Positions 24,712 through 31,439 of a DNA stretch of 31,551 bases are shown here, in pieces. Every line of letters begins with the position of its first letter. The stretch's first letter is position 1. The notes under the pieces were generated by a model. The model did no database searches. It was not told the DNA's origin and saw only the letters and a program-made list of their open reading frames with translations. The stretch comes from Desulfurivibrio sp044068515 (GTDB lineage: Bacteria; Desulfobacterota; Desulfobulbia; Desulfobulbales; Desulfurivibrionaceae): contig NZ_JBIPKI010000028.1 of NCBI RefSeq assembly GCF_044068515.1, positions 1-31,551 on the forward strand, given 5' to 3'. The translations under genes and the position numbers were made by a program.

Positions 24712-25554
24712 GTGGATAAAAAAACAGAATTTAAGGCTGCATTACAAGATTTTGTCACGACTTTACAGGAATATATTAGTAGCGAAGATGGGCAGTGGAC
24801 GATCAAGGGGTTTGTCGACATATACAAAAATATTTATACCATTTCGTCAGATACGAAAATAGTATCAAAAATACTTGAAATACATATTTTTCCAAAGCTG
24901 CTAGAGCTTTCCGAAAAACATGGTTACAAGATTGTACTTGCTGACCATCAGAACTATTACCCTGATATATCTTTTGTAGACAACGAAGACGATTTATTAC
25001 GTTTTGCCGTTGATTTCAAGACAACCTACCGCTTGCCGGGTAGGCCGCACCTATGCAATGGATTTACGCTTGGGTCACATGGGAAATATTTCGAAGATAG
25101 AACCAGCACTAAAAACATCCAATTTCCTTATGGGTCCTACTCCGGGCATTACTGCCTGGGGATAATTTATGACCGAGTTGACGCCCGGGATATAGATGAG
25201 ACAAGAATCTTCAATCTAGACTCTCTTACTTCTATTACTTCCGTTGTAGGAAACTTCCAATTCTTTGTCGCTGAGAAGTGGTCTATCGCAAGCGACAAAA
25301 GCGGAAGCGGTAATACCGCAAATATCGGAAGCATCAATAATATTGAGGACATAACTCAAGGAAAGGGTATGTTTTCAAAGCTGGGAGAAGAGTGGTTCGA
25401 TGACTACTGGATGAATTACAAAAAAATCACTATACCCGATGGAAAGGGGGGAACGAAGAAGATCACGAATCTCAAAGATTTTGTGAAATATCGAAAAGGC
25501 GATGCCTCTCTGATCGTCCCCAAACACAATGGCGTACCAAAGAAAGGCAACTGA
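24712..25554 (+). CDS. EcoRV-family type II restriction endonuclease
   Basis: The 280-residue protein aligns by eye with EcoRV through most of its length. SSDTKIVSKILEI and ELSEKHGYKIVLADHQNYYP match the EcoRV N-terminal part. The catalytic PD-D-x-K set is P84-D85 (NYYPDISF) with D101 and K103 (FAVDFKTTYR). GSGNTANIGSINNI matches EcoRV's conserved AGSGNT-NIGSI block, and GEEWFDDYWMNY the C-terminal helix. The predicted target is GATATC, cut blunt, inferred from homology. The GTG start at 24712 is my choice; a TTG at 24673 would add 13 residues. It lies directly before its methylase, with no gap. Confidence 0.9.
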   Translation: MDKKTEFKAALQDFVTTLQEYISSEDGQWTIKGFVDIYKNIYTISSDTKIVSKILEIHIFPKLLELSEKHGYKIVLADHQNYYPDISFVDNEDDLLRFAVDFKTTYRLPGRPHLCNGFTLGSHGKYFEDRTSTKNIQFPYGSYSGHYCLGIIYDRVDARDIDETRIFNLDSLTSITSVVGNFQFFVAEKWSIASDKSGSGNTANIGSINNIEDITQGKGMFSKLGEEWFDDYWMNYKKITIPDGKGGTKKITNLKDFVKYRKGDASLIVPKHNGVPKKGN

Positions 25555-26466
25555 ATGAAAGTTAACGTACCACCTATAAAGTCACAGGGAATAAAAACCA
25601 AACTAGTCCCCTGGATTGCAAGCATAACTCCTGATGAATTTGACGGGCGCTGGATAGAGCCATTCATGGGTACTGGTGTTGTTGCATTCAACGTGGCCCC
25701 AAGGCATGCACTCCTCTGTGATGCCAACCCGCACTTGGTTGATTTCTACCAATCAATTTCCGAGGGTCACATTACGGCAGAAGTAGTAAGAGACTTCCTG
25801 AATAGAGAGGGCGCGATTCTGCTTGAAAAAGGAGAATCTCATTATTATGAAGTTCGTGATAGATTCAACAGTCATCATGCTCCTTTAGATTTTTTATTCT
25901 TAAACCGAGCAGGCTTCAATGGAATGATTAGATTTAACAGAAAGGGAGGATTCAATATCCCTTTTTGCCGAAAACCTCAGAGATTCGCTCAGTCTTACGT
26001 CACGAAAATTGTCAATCAAATTGACCATGTTTCGAAATTGATTAAAGCAAAAGATTTTGAGTTTAAGTGTCAGGATTTCGAGAAAACAATCAGTGAAGCC
26101 CGACAAGAAGATATTATTTATTGCGACCCCCCATACATCGATAGGCATGTAGACTACTACAACGGCTGGGATAGTGAAAACGAAACCCGTTTATTCCAGT
26201 TGCTTTCCGAAGTGGAAAGCAAGTTTATCCTTTCAACCTGGCATCATAATGACTTTAGAAAAAATGAATATATTGATTCACTATGGAGTAGATTCTACGT
26301 GTTAACGCGCGAGCATTTCTATCACGTCGGCGGCAGTGAAAACAACCGAAACCCAATGATGGAAGCAATCATCACCAACTATGCCACTAATTTTTACGAA
26401 GTGGAAAACGAGCAGCATGCGAAACAGTTGATGCTGCTTGAGGCCAAAGGAGTATGCATCGCGTAA
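25555..26466 (+). CDS. DNA adenine methyltransferase (Dam-like, M.EcoRV type)
   Basis: This 303-residue N6-adenine methylase is of the alpha class. Motif X is PIKSQGIKTKLVPWI, motif I is WIEPFMGTGVVAFNV (33-47) and motif IV is YCDPPYIDRHVDYY with DPPY at 191-194. LNRAGFNGMIRFNRKGGFNIPF (117-138) is the conserved block of Dam/EcoRV methylases. It should protect host GATATC sites from the enzyme upstream; the two genes abut. The stop TAA is inside the attC R'' box GCGTAAC. Base composition is AT-rich relative to the window, so the pair was probably acquired from a different genome. Confidence 0.92.
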   Translation: MKVNVPPIKSQGIKTKLVPWIASITPDEFDGRWIEPFMGTGVVAFNVAPRHALLCDANPHLVDFYQSISEGHITAEVVRDFLNREGAILLEKGESHYYEVRDRFNSHHAPLDFLFLNRAGFNGMIRFNRKGGFNIPFCRKPQRFAQSYVTKIVNQIDHVSKLIKAKDFEFKCQDFEKTISEARQEDIIYCDPPYIDRHVDYYNGWDSENETRLFQLLSEVESKFILSTWHHNDFRKNEYIDSLWSRFYVLTREHFYHVGGSENNRNPMMEAIITNYATNFYEVENEQHAKQLMLLEAKGVCIA

Positions 26467-26532
26467 CAATGTGCCGAACATGGACAAATTTTCCGTTGCG
26501 CCCCAAATTTGTCAGTGAGCCCGGCATTGGGA
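26461..26532 (+). repeat. attC site after the restriction-modification cassette
   Basis: R'' is GCGTAAC (26461-26467). CAATG-CCG...GACAAATTT pairs with AAATTTGTC...CCCGGCATTG around TCCGTTGCGCCCC. R' is ATTGGGA (26526-26532), with GTT changed to ATT. The next cassette begins about 26527. Confidence 0.8.
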
Positions 26533-26550
26533 CTCAAGGGAACGTCGAAA

Positions 26551-27030
26551 ATGACCAAATATGAATTTATCAGTGTGATTCTCGCATGCATTGCTGTCAT
26601 CGTGAGCCTTGTGGTCTGGTTTGGGCAACGAAAAATACAAAGGGAGTCGAACGATCTTCAGAGAGCGACATCAGAGCTTGCAAAGAAACAGCTTGAGATT
26701 CTGCTGCGAGAAGAACAGGGAAAGGATACTGCCCGACTGTCGCTCGGTCTATTTCGAGACGGAAAAACCTACCGCTTTCGTATAACTAACATCAGCGAAG
26801 TTGACGCAATGGATGTTGAGATGGATCTGTTGGTTGAGAAGCCGGCAGATAGCCCGATTATTGCTTCTGAGTATGCCGAAAAATTTCCAGCCAAGAAGAT
26901 TCCGCCCCATAGTTCCATTACACTGATTGCGGCACTTCACTTCGGTACTCCTACAGCCTATAACGCTCTCCTGAAATGGACGAACCCCGATGGGTCGAAG
27001 GTTCAAGAGGAAACATATGTGGCGCTGTAG
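26551..27030 (+). CDS. Small membrane-anchored hypothetical protein
   Basis: The 159-residue protein has one N-terminal membrane segment (FISVILACIAVIVSLVVWFG, about 6-25). A charged helix (QRKIQRESNDLQRATSELAKK, coiled-coil-like) follows, then a beta-rich soluble domain (ARLSLGLFRDGKTYRFRITNIS, PPHSSITLIAALHFG). Small one-helix proteins of this shape occur next to effectors in defence loci, but I do not recognise the family. The cassette starts about 24 bases upstream, and the gene ends 5 bases before a group II intron remnant. Confidence 0.7.
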   Translation: MTKYEFISVILACIAVIVSLVVWFGQRKIQRESNDLQRATSELAKKQLEILLREEQGKDTARLSLGLFRDGKTYRFRITNISEVDAMDVEMDLLVEKPADSPIIASEYAEKFPAKKIPPHSSITLIAALHFGTPTAYNALLKWTNPDGSKVQEETYVAL

Positions 27031-27034
27031 ACCC

Positions 27035-27113
27035 ATCCGGGTAAGAGTGAGGTTCCACAACCCCACCCCCACACCACCTAGCATGCGGGTCCGCACTAGG
27101 CGGTTCCCATGAG
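27035..27113 (-). mobile_element. Group IIC intron 3' remnant (domains V and VI)
   Basis: The minus strand ends TTACCCGGAT, with domain VI GGGTTGTGGAACCTCAC and a complete domain V (ACCGCCTAGTGCGGACCCGC, ATGCTAGGTGGT). The domain V stem shows covarying changes against the intact intron (CCTAG/CTAGG versus CCCGG/CCGGG), so it comes from a different intron lineage. The 3' end abuts GACCCA, which matches R'' of the cassette that starts TTGGGAC. Confidence 0.88.
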
Positions 27114-27272
27114 CCAACCCGAAAAAGCGTGAGTAACACCTATCCCTGCGTTCGAGATGAAATGTGAAAAATGGAGCGCAAGCATCGCACTTCCCGTTGC
27201 CCCTGCTTATACGAGGGCAACGGGGCCGTTTCCCCCGGTTTAAGATCTCCTCATTGTTATCTCAGTTGAAAG
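27114..27272. other. Spacer with a perfect 10-bp hairpin
   Basis: No gene. CCCGTTGCCC (27193-27202) and GGGCAACGGG (27215-27224) form a strong stem with a 12-base loop and no T run, so it is not a normal terminator. Confidence 0.5.
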
Positions 27273-28553
27273 GGATAACGTAAAATATTTTTCGCTTTTT
27301 TAGTAAACGGCAGTACCCCCAGAGGTTAGAATTGCGTTGGCGAACGTAAATTCCAAACCAAAGGAGGCCTGCCGTGAGAGAAGATCATACACCAGAACGC
27401 GAAAAAATCATCCAGCTGAATGAAAAAGTGATCCGGAACCACCTGGGCGAGATGGTGCGCAACACCGTAGAGGAGACCTTGAACGGGATGCTGGACGCGG
27501 AAGCCGACCGGTTGTGCAATGCGGAGAAATATCAGCGCCACGAAGCCCGCACCGATACCCGGGCCGGCCACTACCAGCGGCAACTGCACACCAAGGCCGG
27601 CCAAGTGACCCTGAAGGTGCCCAAGCTGCGCCGTCAGACTTTTGAAACGGCGATCATCGAGCGTTATCGTCGGCGTGAGGCCTCGGTGGAAGAGGCTTTG
27701 ATCGAGATGTACCTGGCCGGGGTGTCGGTTCGCCGGGTTGAGGACATTACCGAGGTACTGTGGGGCACCAAGGTCATCCCCGGAACCATCAGCAATCTCA
27801 ACCAGAAGGTTTACAAGCACATCGAGGCCTGGCGGAACCGGGAGATCAAGGAGGAGTTTCCTTACGTTTACCTTGACGGGATCGTGCTTAAACGGTGCTG
27901 GGCTGGTGAGGTCTAAAGTGGTCGGGGTTAGTGAGACAACCTGAAAGAGCGCGGGCTAACGGGTGTCCGCCTGTTTGTCACCGATGCCTGCCTGGGTCTA
28001 GTGGAATCCCTGGCGGAGTTTTATCCGGCGGCCAAGTGGCAGCGCTGTATGGTTCATTTTTATCTCAACATTTCCAGCGTGGTGCCGGCGAAAAGGATGG
28101 CGGAAGTGGCGGCCATGCTCAAGGCGATCCACGCCTCTGAAGACCAGGAAGCGGCCGCGGAAAAAGCCAAGGCGGTGATCGCCAAGCTGGAGGCCATGAA
28201 GCTGAAAGAAGCAGCCAAGAAGGTAAGGGACTCCATCGTGGAAACCTTCTCCTTCTATGATTTCCCCCGTGAGCACGGCTTACGTATCCGCACCAACAAC
28301 TCCTTGGAACGGATCATGAGGGAAATCCGCCGCCGAACCCGGGTGGTCGGCGCCTTCCCCGACGGCCACTCGGCCCTGATGCTGTGCGCGGCCCGCCTGC
28401 GCCACATCGCCGGGAGCAAATGGGGACTGAAACGATATTTGAACATGGGCCTGCTCAAAGAGCAAGAGATGGAGCAGCAAATGACAATGGCTGGCGCGAT
28501 CTGACCCTGAAGGGGGCTGCCGGAGGAAAAAGCGAAAAATTCTTTACACTACC
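27273..28553 (+). mobile_element. IS256-family insertion sequence, internally deleted
   Basis: Imperfect terminal inverted repeats are visible: GTAAAATATTTTTCGCTTTTTT at the left and, on the opposite strand, GTAAAGAATTTTTCGCTTTTT at the right. Both continue into matching CGGCAG-CCCCC blocks. The ends are near 27273 and 28553; I see no clear target duplication. The transposase inside has lost part of its centre. Confidence 0.82.
27374..28504 (+). pseudogene. IS256 (mutator-type) transposase, broken
   Basis: The front part (27374-27916) reads EETLNGMLDAEADRLCNAEKY to YVYLDGIVLKRCWAGEV and then hits a stop. In another frame, VVGVSETT is followed directly by LKERGLTGVRLFVTDACLGLVESLAEFYPAAKW and the C-terminal region to 28504 (NNSLERIMREIRRRTRVVGAF, DGHSALML). 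The linker between GVSE and LKERG, about 35-40 codons in relatives, is missing. The first catalytic Asp (YLDG) and the second (DAC) are kept, but on separate frames. No active transposase is expected unless frameshifting occurs. Confidence 0.88.
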
Positions 28554-28566
28554 TACGGAGGTCAGA

Positions 28567-29124
28567 ATGTCAGAACAAGGGGTAAAAACAATGCTGGTCA
28601 CCAAGTGTTTTCTCGCGTGTTTGGTGCTTCTGTTTTTAGTAGCAGGGACAGTTGTTCACGCTGAAGAGGCGATTTCCGCTCTCCAACGCGACTCATCGCC
28701 GATCATTATTTTAAGTCAAACGGATGTGAGACCGTTTTTTTCTCCATCCAGCCATGATTTAGATAAATTGGATCAGCTAAGACAACTAAGAAATAACAGC
28801 CAGTTAGTACCCAGGAAGGCGGACATGTTTCAAGATGCCACCCGTGAATATCTTATTCAAATCCACCAGCACATTAATTCCTATTGGTTATTGACTGATC
28901 AGCACACTTTGGACAAAAACCTTATGGCGGTTATCGTAATTACCATAACCCGTGACGGTACCATTCGTGATTTTGAGTTTGAAAAGCGGCCTGCAAATGT
29001 TCAATTCAGTCACTTGGTTCTGGAAACCGTTCTAAATGCCATGCCCTTGCCACCCTTTTCTGCCGCCATGCAGCAAGGCGAGCTGAACATTGGCTTGAGG
29101 TTCCGGCCTGGAAAAGTTTTTTAG
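28567..29124 (+). CDS. Exported protein with a TonB/TolA C-terminal-like domain
   Basis: The 185-residue protein begins with a signal sequence (MLVTKCFLACLVLLFLVAGTVVHA, from the second ATG at 28591). The C-terminal 100 residues (EYLIQIHQHINSYWLL, LMAVIVITITRDGTIRDFEFEKRP, VLNAMPLPPFSAAM, ELNIGLRFRPGKVF) have the beta-alpha-beta pattern and NAxPLPP motif of TonB/TolA C-terminal domains. Without a proline-rich linker or an anchoring helix, it is probably a free periplasmic protein. It lies just after the IS256 right end; CGGAGG upstream of the ATG lies outside the element. Confidence 0.7.
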   Translation: MSEQGVKTMLVTKCFLACLVLLFLVAGTVVHAEEAISALQRDSSPIIILSQTDVRPFFSPSSHDLDKLDQLRQLRNNSQLVPRKADMFQDATREYLIQIHQHINSYWLLTDQHTLDKNLMAVIVITITRDGTIRDFEFEKRPANVQFSHLVLETVLNAMPLPPFSAAMQQGELNIGLRFRPGKVF

Positions 29125-29167
29125 CATGACTATCGTCTTTTATTGGCAAAATGTTGCTAATAAAAAT

Positions 29168-29220
29168 GGTCGCCGGTCAACTGGCATTTTTTGAAAACGG
29201 ATTTTTCTACAGATTCGTCA
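29168..29220 (+). repeat. Partial copy of the structured attC-like repeat
   Basis: GTCGCCGGTCAACTGGC...ATTTTTTGAAAACGGATTTTTCTACAGATTCGT matches the last half of 21070-21198, including the bases just before the cassette start. The following GTCAGTG is where the other copy has GTTATCTG. Confidence 0.6.
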
Positions 29221-29264
29221 GTGAATCACGGCCGAAGAAGAAATTGATGTCGAGATTTTGGTAA

Positions 29265-29807
29265 ATGTCGGAAGCGCTACAGAGACAAAGAAGAAACGTG
29301 ACAGCATTGAGCTCGTTGTTGATTTTGTTCAACTTCGCGGATGTCTCAATTGCCAAGGTAAGTTTGCTAGGCACGGAGTTGCTGGTGGGTGATCCGGCCA
29401 AGCTGGCTGCCTTTGTTTGGCTGATTTGGGTCTACTTTCTGCTTCGTTACTACCAGTACTGGCGAGAGGAGCCTGATAAGGGGCTGTCGAAGGCTTTTCG
29501 CGACCGATTTGACAGGTGTGCAAAGGACTATACGGGTAAGGATTTTGTTCAAGACATGCACGGATCTCCACGGTATTACAAGTTAAGCCGCGAAGGCTGG
29601 TTTAATTGGCGCTACTCAGTTGAAAATGTTCACCCAGTTGAGGGTAATGCCCTAGTGGGTGAAAATATTCCTATTTCAATTATTAGAGTTTGTGCTTGGG
29701 CTATCTTTTCGGCTATCCATGTTTGCATCAACACGCCGCGTGTAACAGAGCATGTTCTTCCCTTTCCCCTTGCTATCTTGGCCCTTGCCTCCACGCTCTT
29801 GGTGTAG
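29265..29807 (+). CDS. Multi-pass membrane hypothetical protein
   Basis: The 180-residue protein has hydrophobic segments at about 14-34 and 46-63 (LAAFVWLIWVYFLLRYYQYW). A soluble loop with basic and aromatic residues follows, then two more segments at about 135-155 and 164-180 (PFPLAILALASTLLV). The ATG is used without a strong ribosome binding site. No family recognised. Position in the cassette array next to HEPN and FRG proteins makes an accessory, perhaps defence-related, role possible, but nothing in the sequence shows it. Confidence 0.65.
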   Translation: MSEALQRQRRNVTALSSLLILFNFADVSIAKVSLLGTELLVGDPAKLAAFVWLIWVYFLLRYYQYWREEPDKGLSKAFRDRFDRCAKDYTGKDFVQDMHGSPRYYKLSREGWFNWRYSVENVHPVEGNALVGENIPISIIRVCAWAIFSAIHVCINTPRVTEHVLPFPLAILALASTLLV

Positions 29808-30100
29808 TCATCACAGTGAACCCGTAAGAGGTACTTCGAGCCTAACACGCACTCCGGGGTGTTTGCTTAGCTGTCCGACAGGAATAAACTAAGGGCCGTC
29901 ACCATTCTCGGCCGCGCAAATAACAACAGCTGTTTTGGTTGTTGGAGCCACAAGATCGCGGGCCAACTGACCAATCTCTAACGATTTCGTGAATCCGACA
30001 AGTCCTTCACTCCCTTCGGACGCTCCGGCCTTGAGGCTTACGCTGGCGTTGCCCCGCATTCGCAGGGCAACCGAACAGAGACCAGTGCGGGCAACAAGAA
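29808..30100. other. Intercassette region with candidate attC features
   Basis: No convincing gene. GCCTAAC (29851-29857) and CTCTAAC (29973-29979) fit R''. GTTGCCC (30048-30054) fits R' after a GAGGCTTACGCTGGC arm, with CTCCCTTCGGACGCTCC as a possible tip. GTTGCCC is also mirrored by GGGCAAC at 30065-30071. The pairing is too weak for a firm attC call. Confidence 0.35.
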
Positions 30101-30235
30101 AGAGATTTGCCAGAGCTTGGAAAGCTTTACCCTGCGTGGCCGCAGGAAGGTGAACACCCAGTGGAACCCTTCTGCATTGTCCACCACATGCAGAAGGTGG
30201 CTCGTTATGGGCCTGGTTTTGCCTGATATTCGAGG
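30100..30235 (+). pseudogene. C-terminal remnant of an IS1182/IS5-like transposase
   Basis: One frame gives SLESFTLRGRRKVNTQW, and after a one-base shift the next continues FCIVHHMQKVARYGPGFA and a stop. This is the typical end of these transposases (ring of charged residues, W, then VHN-like). The frameshift and missing front show it is dead. A long open frame on the opposite strand over the same bases is a shadow. Confidence 0.6.
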
Positions 30236-30289
30236 TGAATGAGCCACGGTATTCCCCATTGCGGTCCTTTGTGGTAAGAGAAAACGGAC

Positions 30290-30400
30290 GGACCGACACT
30301 AACTGTTGACTGACGCATGAGAAGGTTGGAGATATCAGACCGTGACCACCGGGCTTGTCGTCAAAAAAACGGCGTCCGGCCAATCGGTAATTTTACATTA
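30290..30400 (+). repeat. Structured attC-like repeat ahead of the HEPN-like gene
   Basis: The stretch CTAACTGTTGACTGACGC...TTGTCGTCAAAAAAACGGCG...CCGGCCAATCGGTAATTTT aligns without gaps with 21070-21166. It ends about 40 bases before the start codon. The conserved core is TCGTC, seven A, CG, then the CCGGC arm. Confidence 0.6.
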
Positions 30401-30438
30401 TCCTTAGGTAAATATGGATCACGGAGGTGCATCAAGCA

Positions 30439-31293
30439 ATGGCGCTAGCCGGAATCGAATACCACGGGAAAGAGGGAATTACCCAAAGTTGTTTGGCGGC
30501 AATCGTTCGACTATATCAATCCAAGGCATCATTCGAGCGTGTCCGGCTTTTATCAGCGGATGAACGACATGGGTTCCTTGTGTATATTGAGTTTGATCGC
30601 ATCGTCGGGATCAAAAGCGGATTCGCCAGTGGATACCCAGGCGAAGGACCCCGAGGACTGGCTACAGCACTTCGCTTTTTTGACAAGCTGGATATTCCGA
30701 TTACAGAATACGCAGTTCCCTCTTCTTTGCTCGAGCGTCTTGATGTCTCAGCCTTAACATTGGCCGACTTAAAGAAAATTGATCAGTCTCGACCTGTTCT
30801 AGGCAACCGTTGGCGAGATTATATGTACCCATTTTATCTCGATGACAATGCACGGGATATTGAGTTTCAAAAGCAGTTTGAATACGAAGTGCCTATGAGG
30901 CTAATCGATATTCGTATCCTAGATCTAGCAATAAGCCTACCAAATAGCCCTGATGCGGCACTTTTTTCAGGCTATCGTCGCCTTGAAGACACATTTAGAA
31001 AGCGTTGTGGATTTGAAGGCGAGCATGGGGCGCGGCTATTTGCAAAAGCATTTCAAGGTAAAGAGGCTGCCTTGCATTGGCCGGGCCTAGACCAAGGAGA
31101 GAATGAAGGAAGAGCTTGTTTATTTACAAGCGTTTATCGTGCCTTTAGAAATTCAAGAGCTCACAAGGAGCAAGAACACACGACCGACCATTATCTGAGG
31201 GAGTTCTTACTTTTGAATGAATTGTTCCGGCTCGAATCTACTGCGGAAGGCAAGCCAGTTATAAATGAGAGTGGAACGACAAAACTTGACTAA
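30439..31293 (+). CDS. TIGR02391/Ymh-family (HEPN-like) protein
   Basis: The 284-residue protein has an N-terminal region without a recognised domain. Its C-terminal part fits TIGR02391/Ymh: RKRCGFEGEHGARLFAKAF, GRACLFTSVYRAF and RNSRAHKEQE. R-N-S-R-A-H at 237-242 is the Rx4H motif of HEPN RNases and toxins. Such proteins occur in abortive-infection and toxin contexts, but the activity here is inferred. I chose ATG 30439, 11 bases after GGAGG; a GTG at 30427 is possible. The TAA stop lies inside an attC R'' box (GACTAAC). Confidence 0.7.
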   Translation: MALAGIEYHGKEGITQSCLAAIVRLYQSKASFERVRLLSADERHGFLVYIEFDRIVGIKSGFASGYPGEGPRGLATALRFFDKLDIPITEYAVPSSLLERLDVSALTLADLKKIDQSRPVLGNRWRDYMYPFYLDDNARDIEFQKQFEYEVPMRLIDIRILDLAISLPNSPDAALFSGYRRLEDTFRKRCGFEGEHGARLFAKAFQGKEAALHWPGLDQGENEGRACLFTSVYRAFRNSRAHKEQEHTTDHYLREFLLLNELFRLESTAEGKPVINESGTTKLD

Positions 31294-31356
31294 CATGTAG
31301 TGACGTTCTGCTGCGGCGCTTCGCCGTAGGCTTCCCCGTAAAGTAGGCAGTTGCAT
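31288..31356 (+). repeat. Probable attC site, last in the array
   Basis: R'' is GACTAAC (31288-31294) and R' is GTTGCAT (31350-31356). CTGCGGCG-CTTC-GCCGTAG forms the tip of the hairpin, with imperfect pairing outside it. Its position directly at the stop codon fits the other cassettes. I did not find the expected GTTAGTC at the cassette start. Confidence 0.6.
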
Positions 31357-31439
31357 AATAGAGTTACCGGCTTTATTTGCTTAACATCCCGCCGATTTCA
31401 GATTTCCTCTGGCATCATACGAGTTCAAGGAGGCAAAAC

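Noticed and set aside
29851..29880. Very short attC (GCCTAACACGCACTCC/GGGGTGTTTGC)
   Set aside because: The palindrome is too short and the would-be R' GTTTGCT does not fit GTTRRRY.
29889..30383. Minus-strand 164-residue frame
   Set aside because: It is antisense to a recognisable, frameshifted transposase tail and to the structured repeat.
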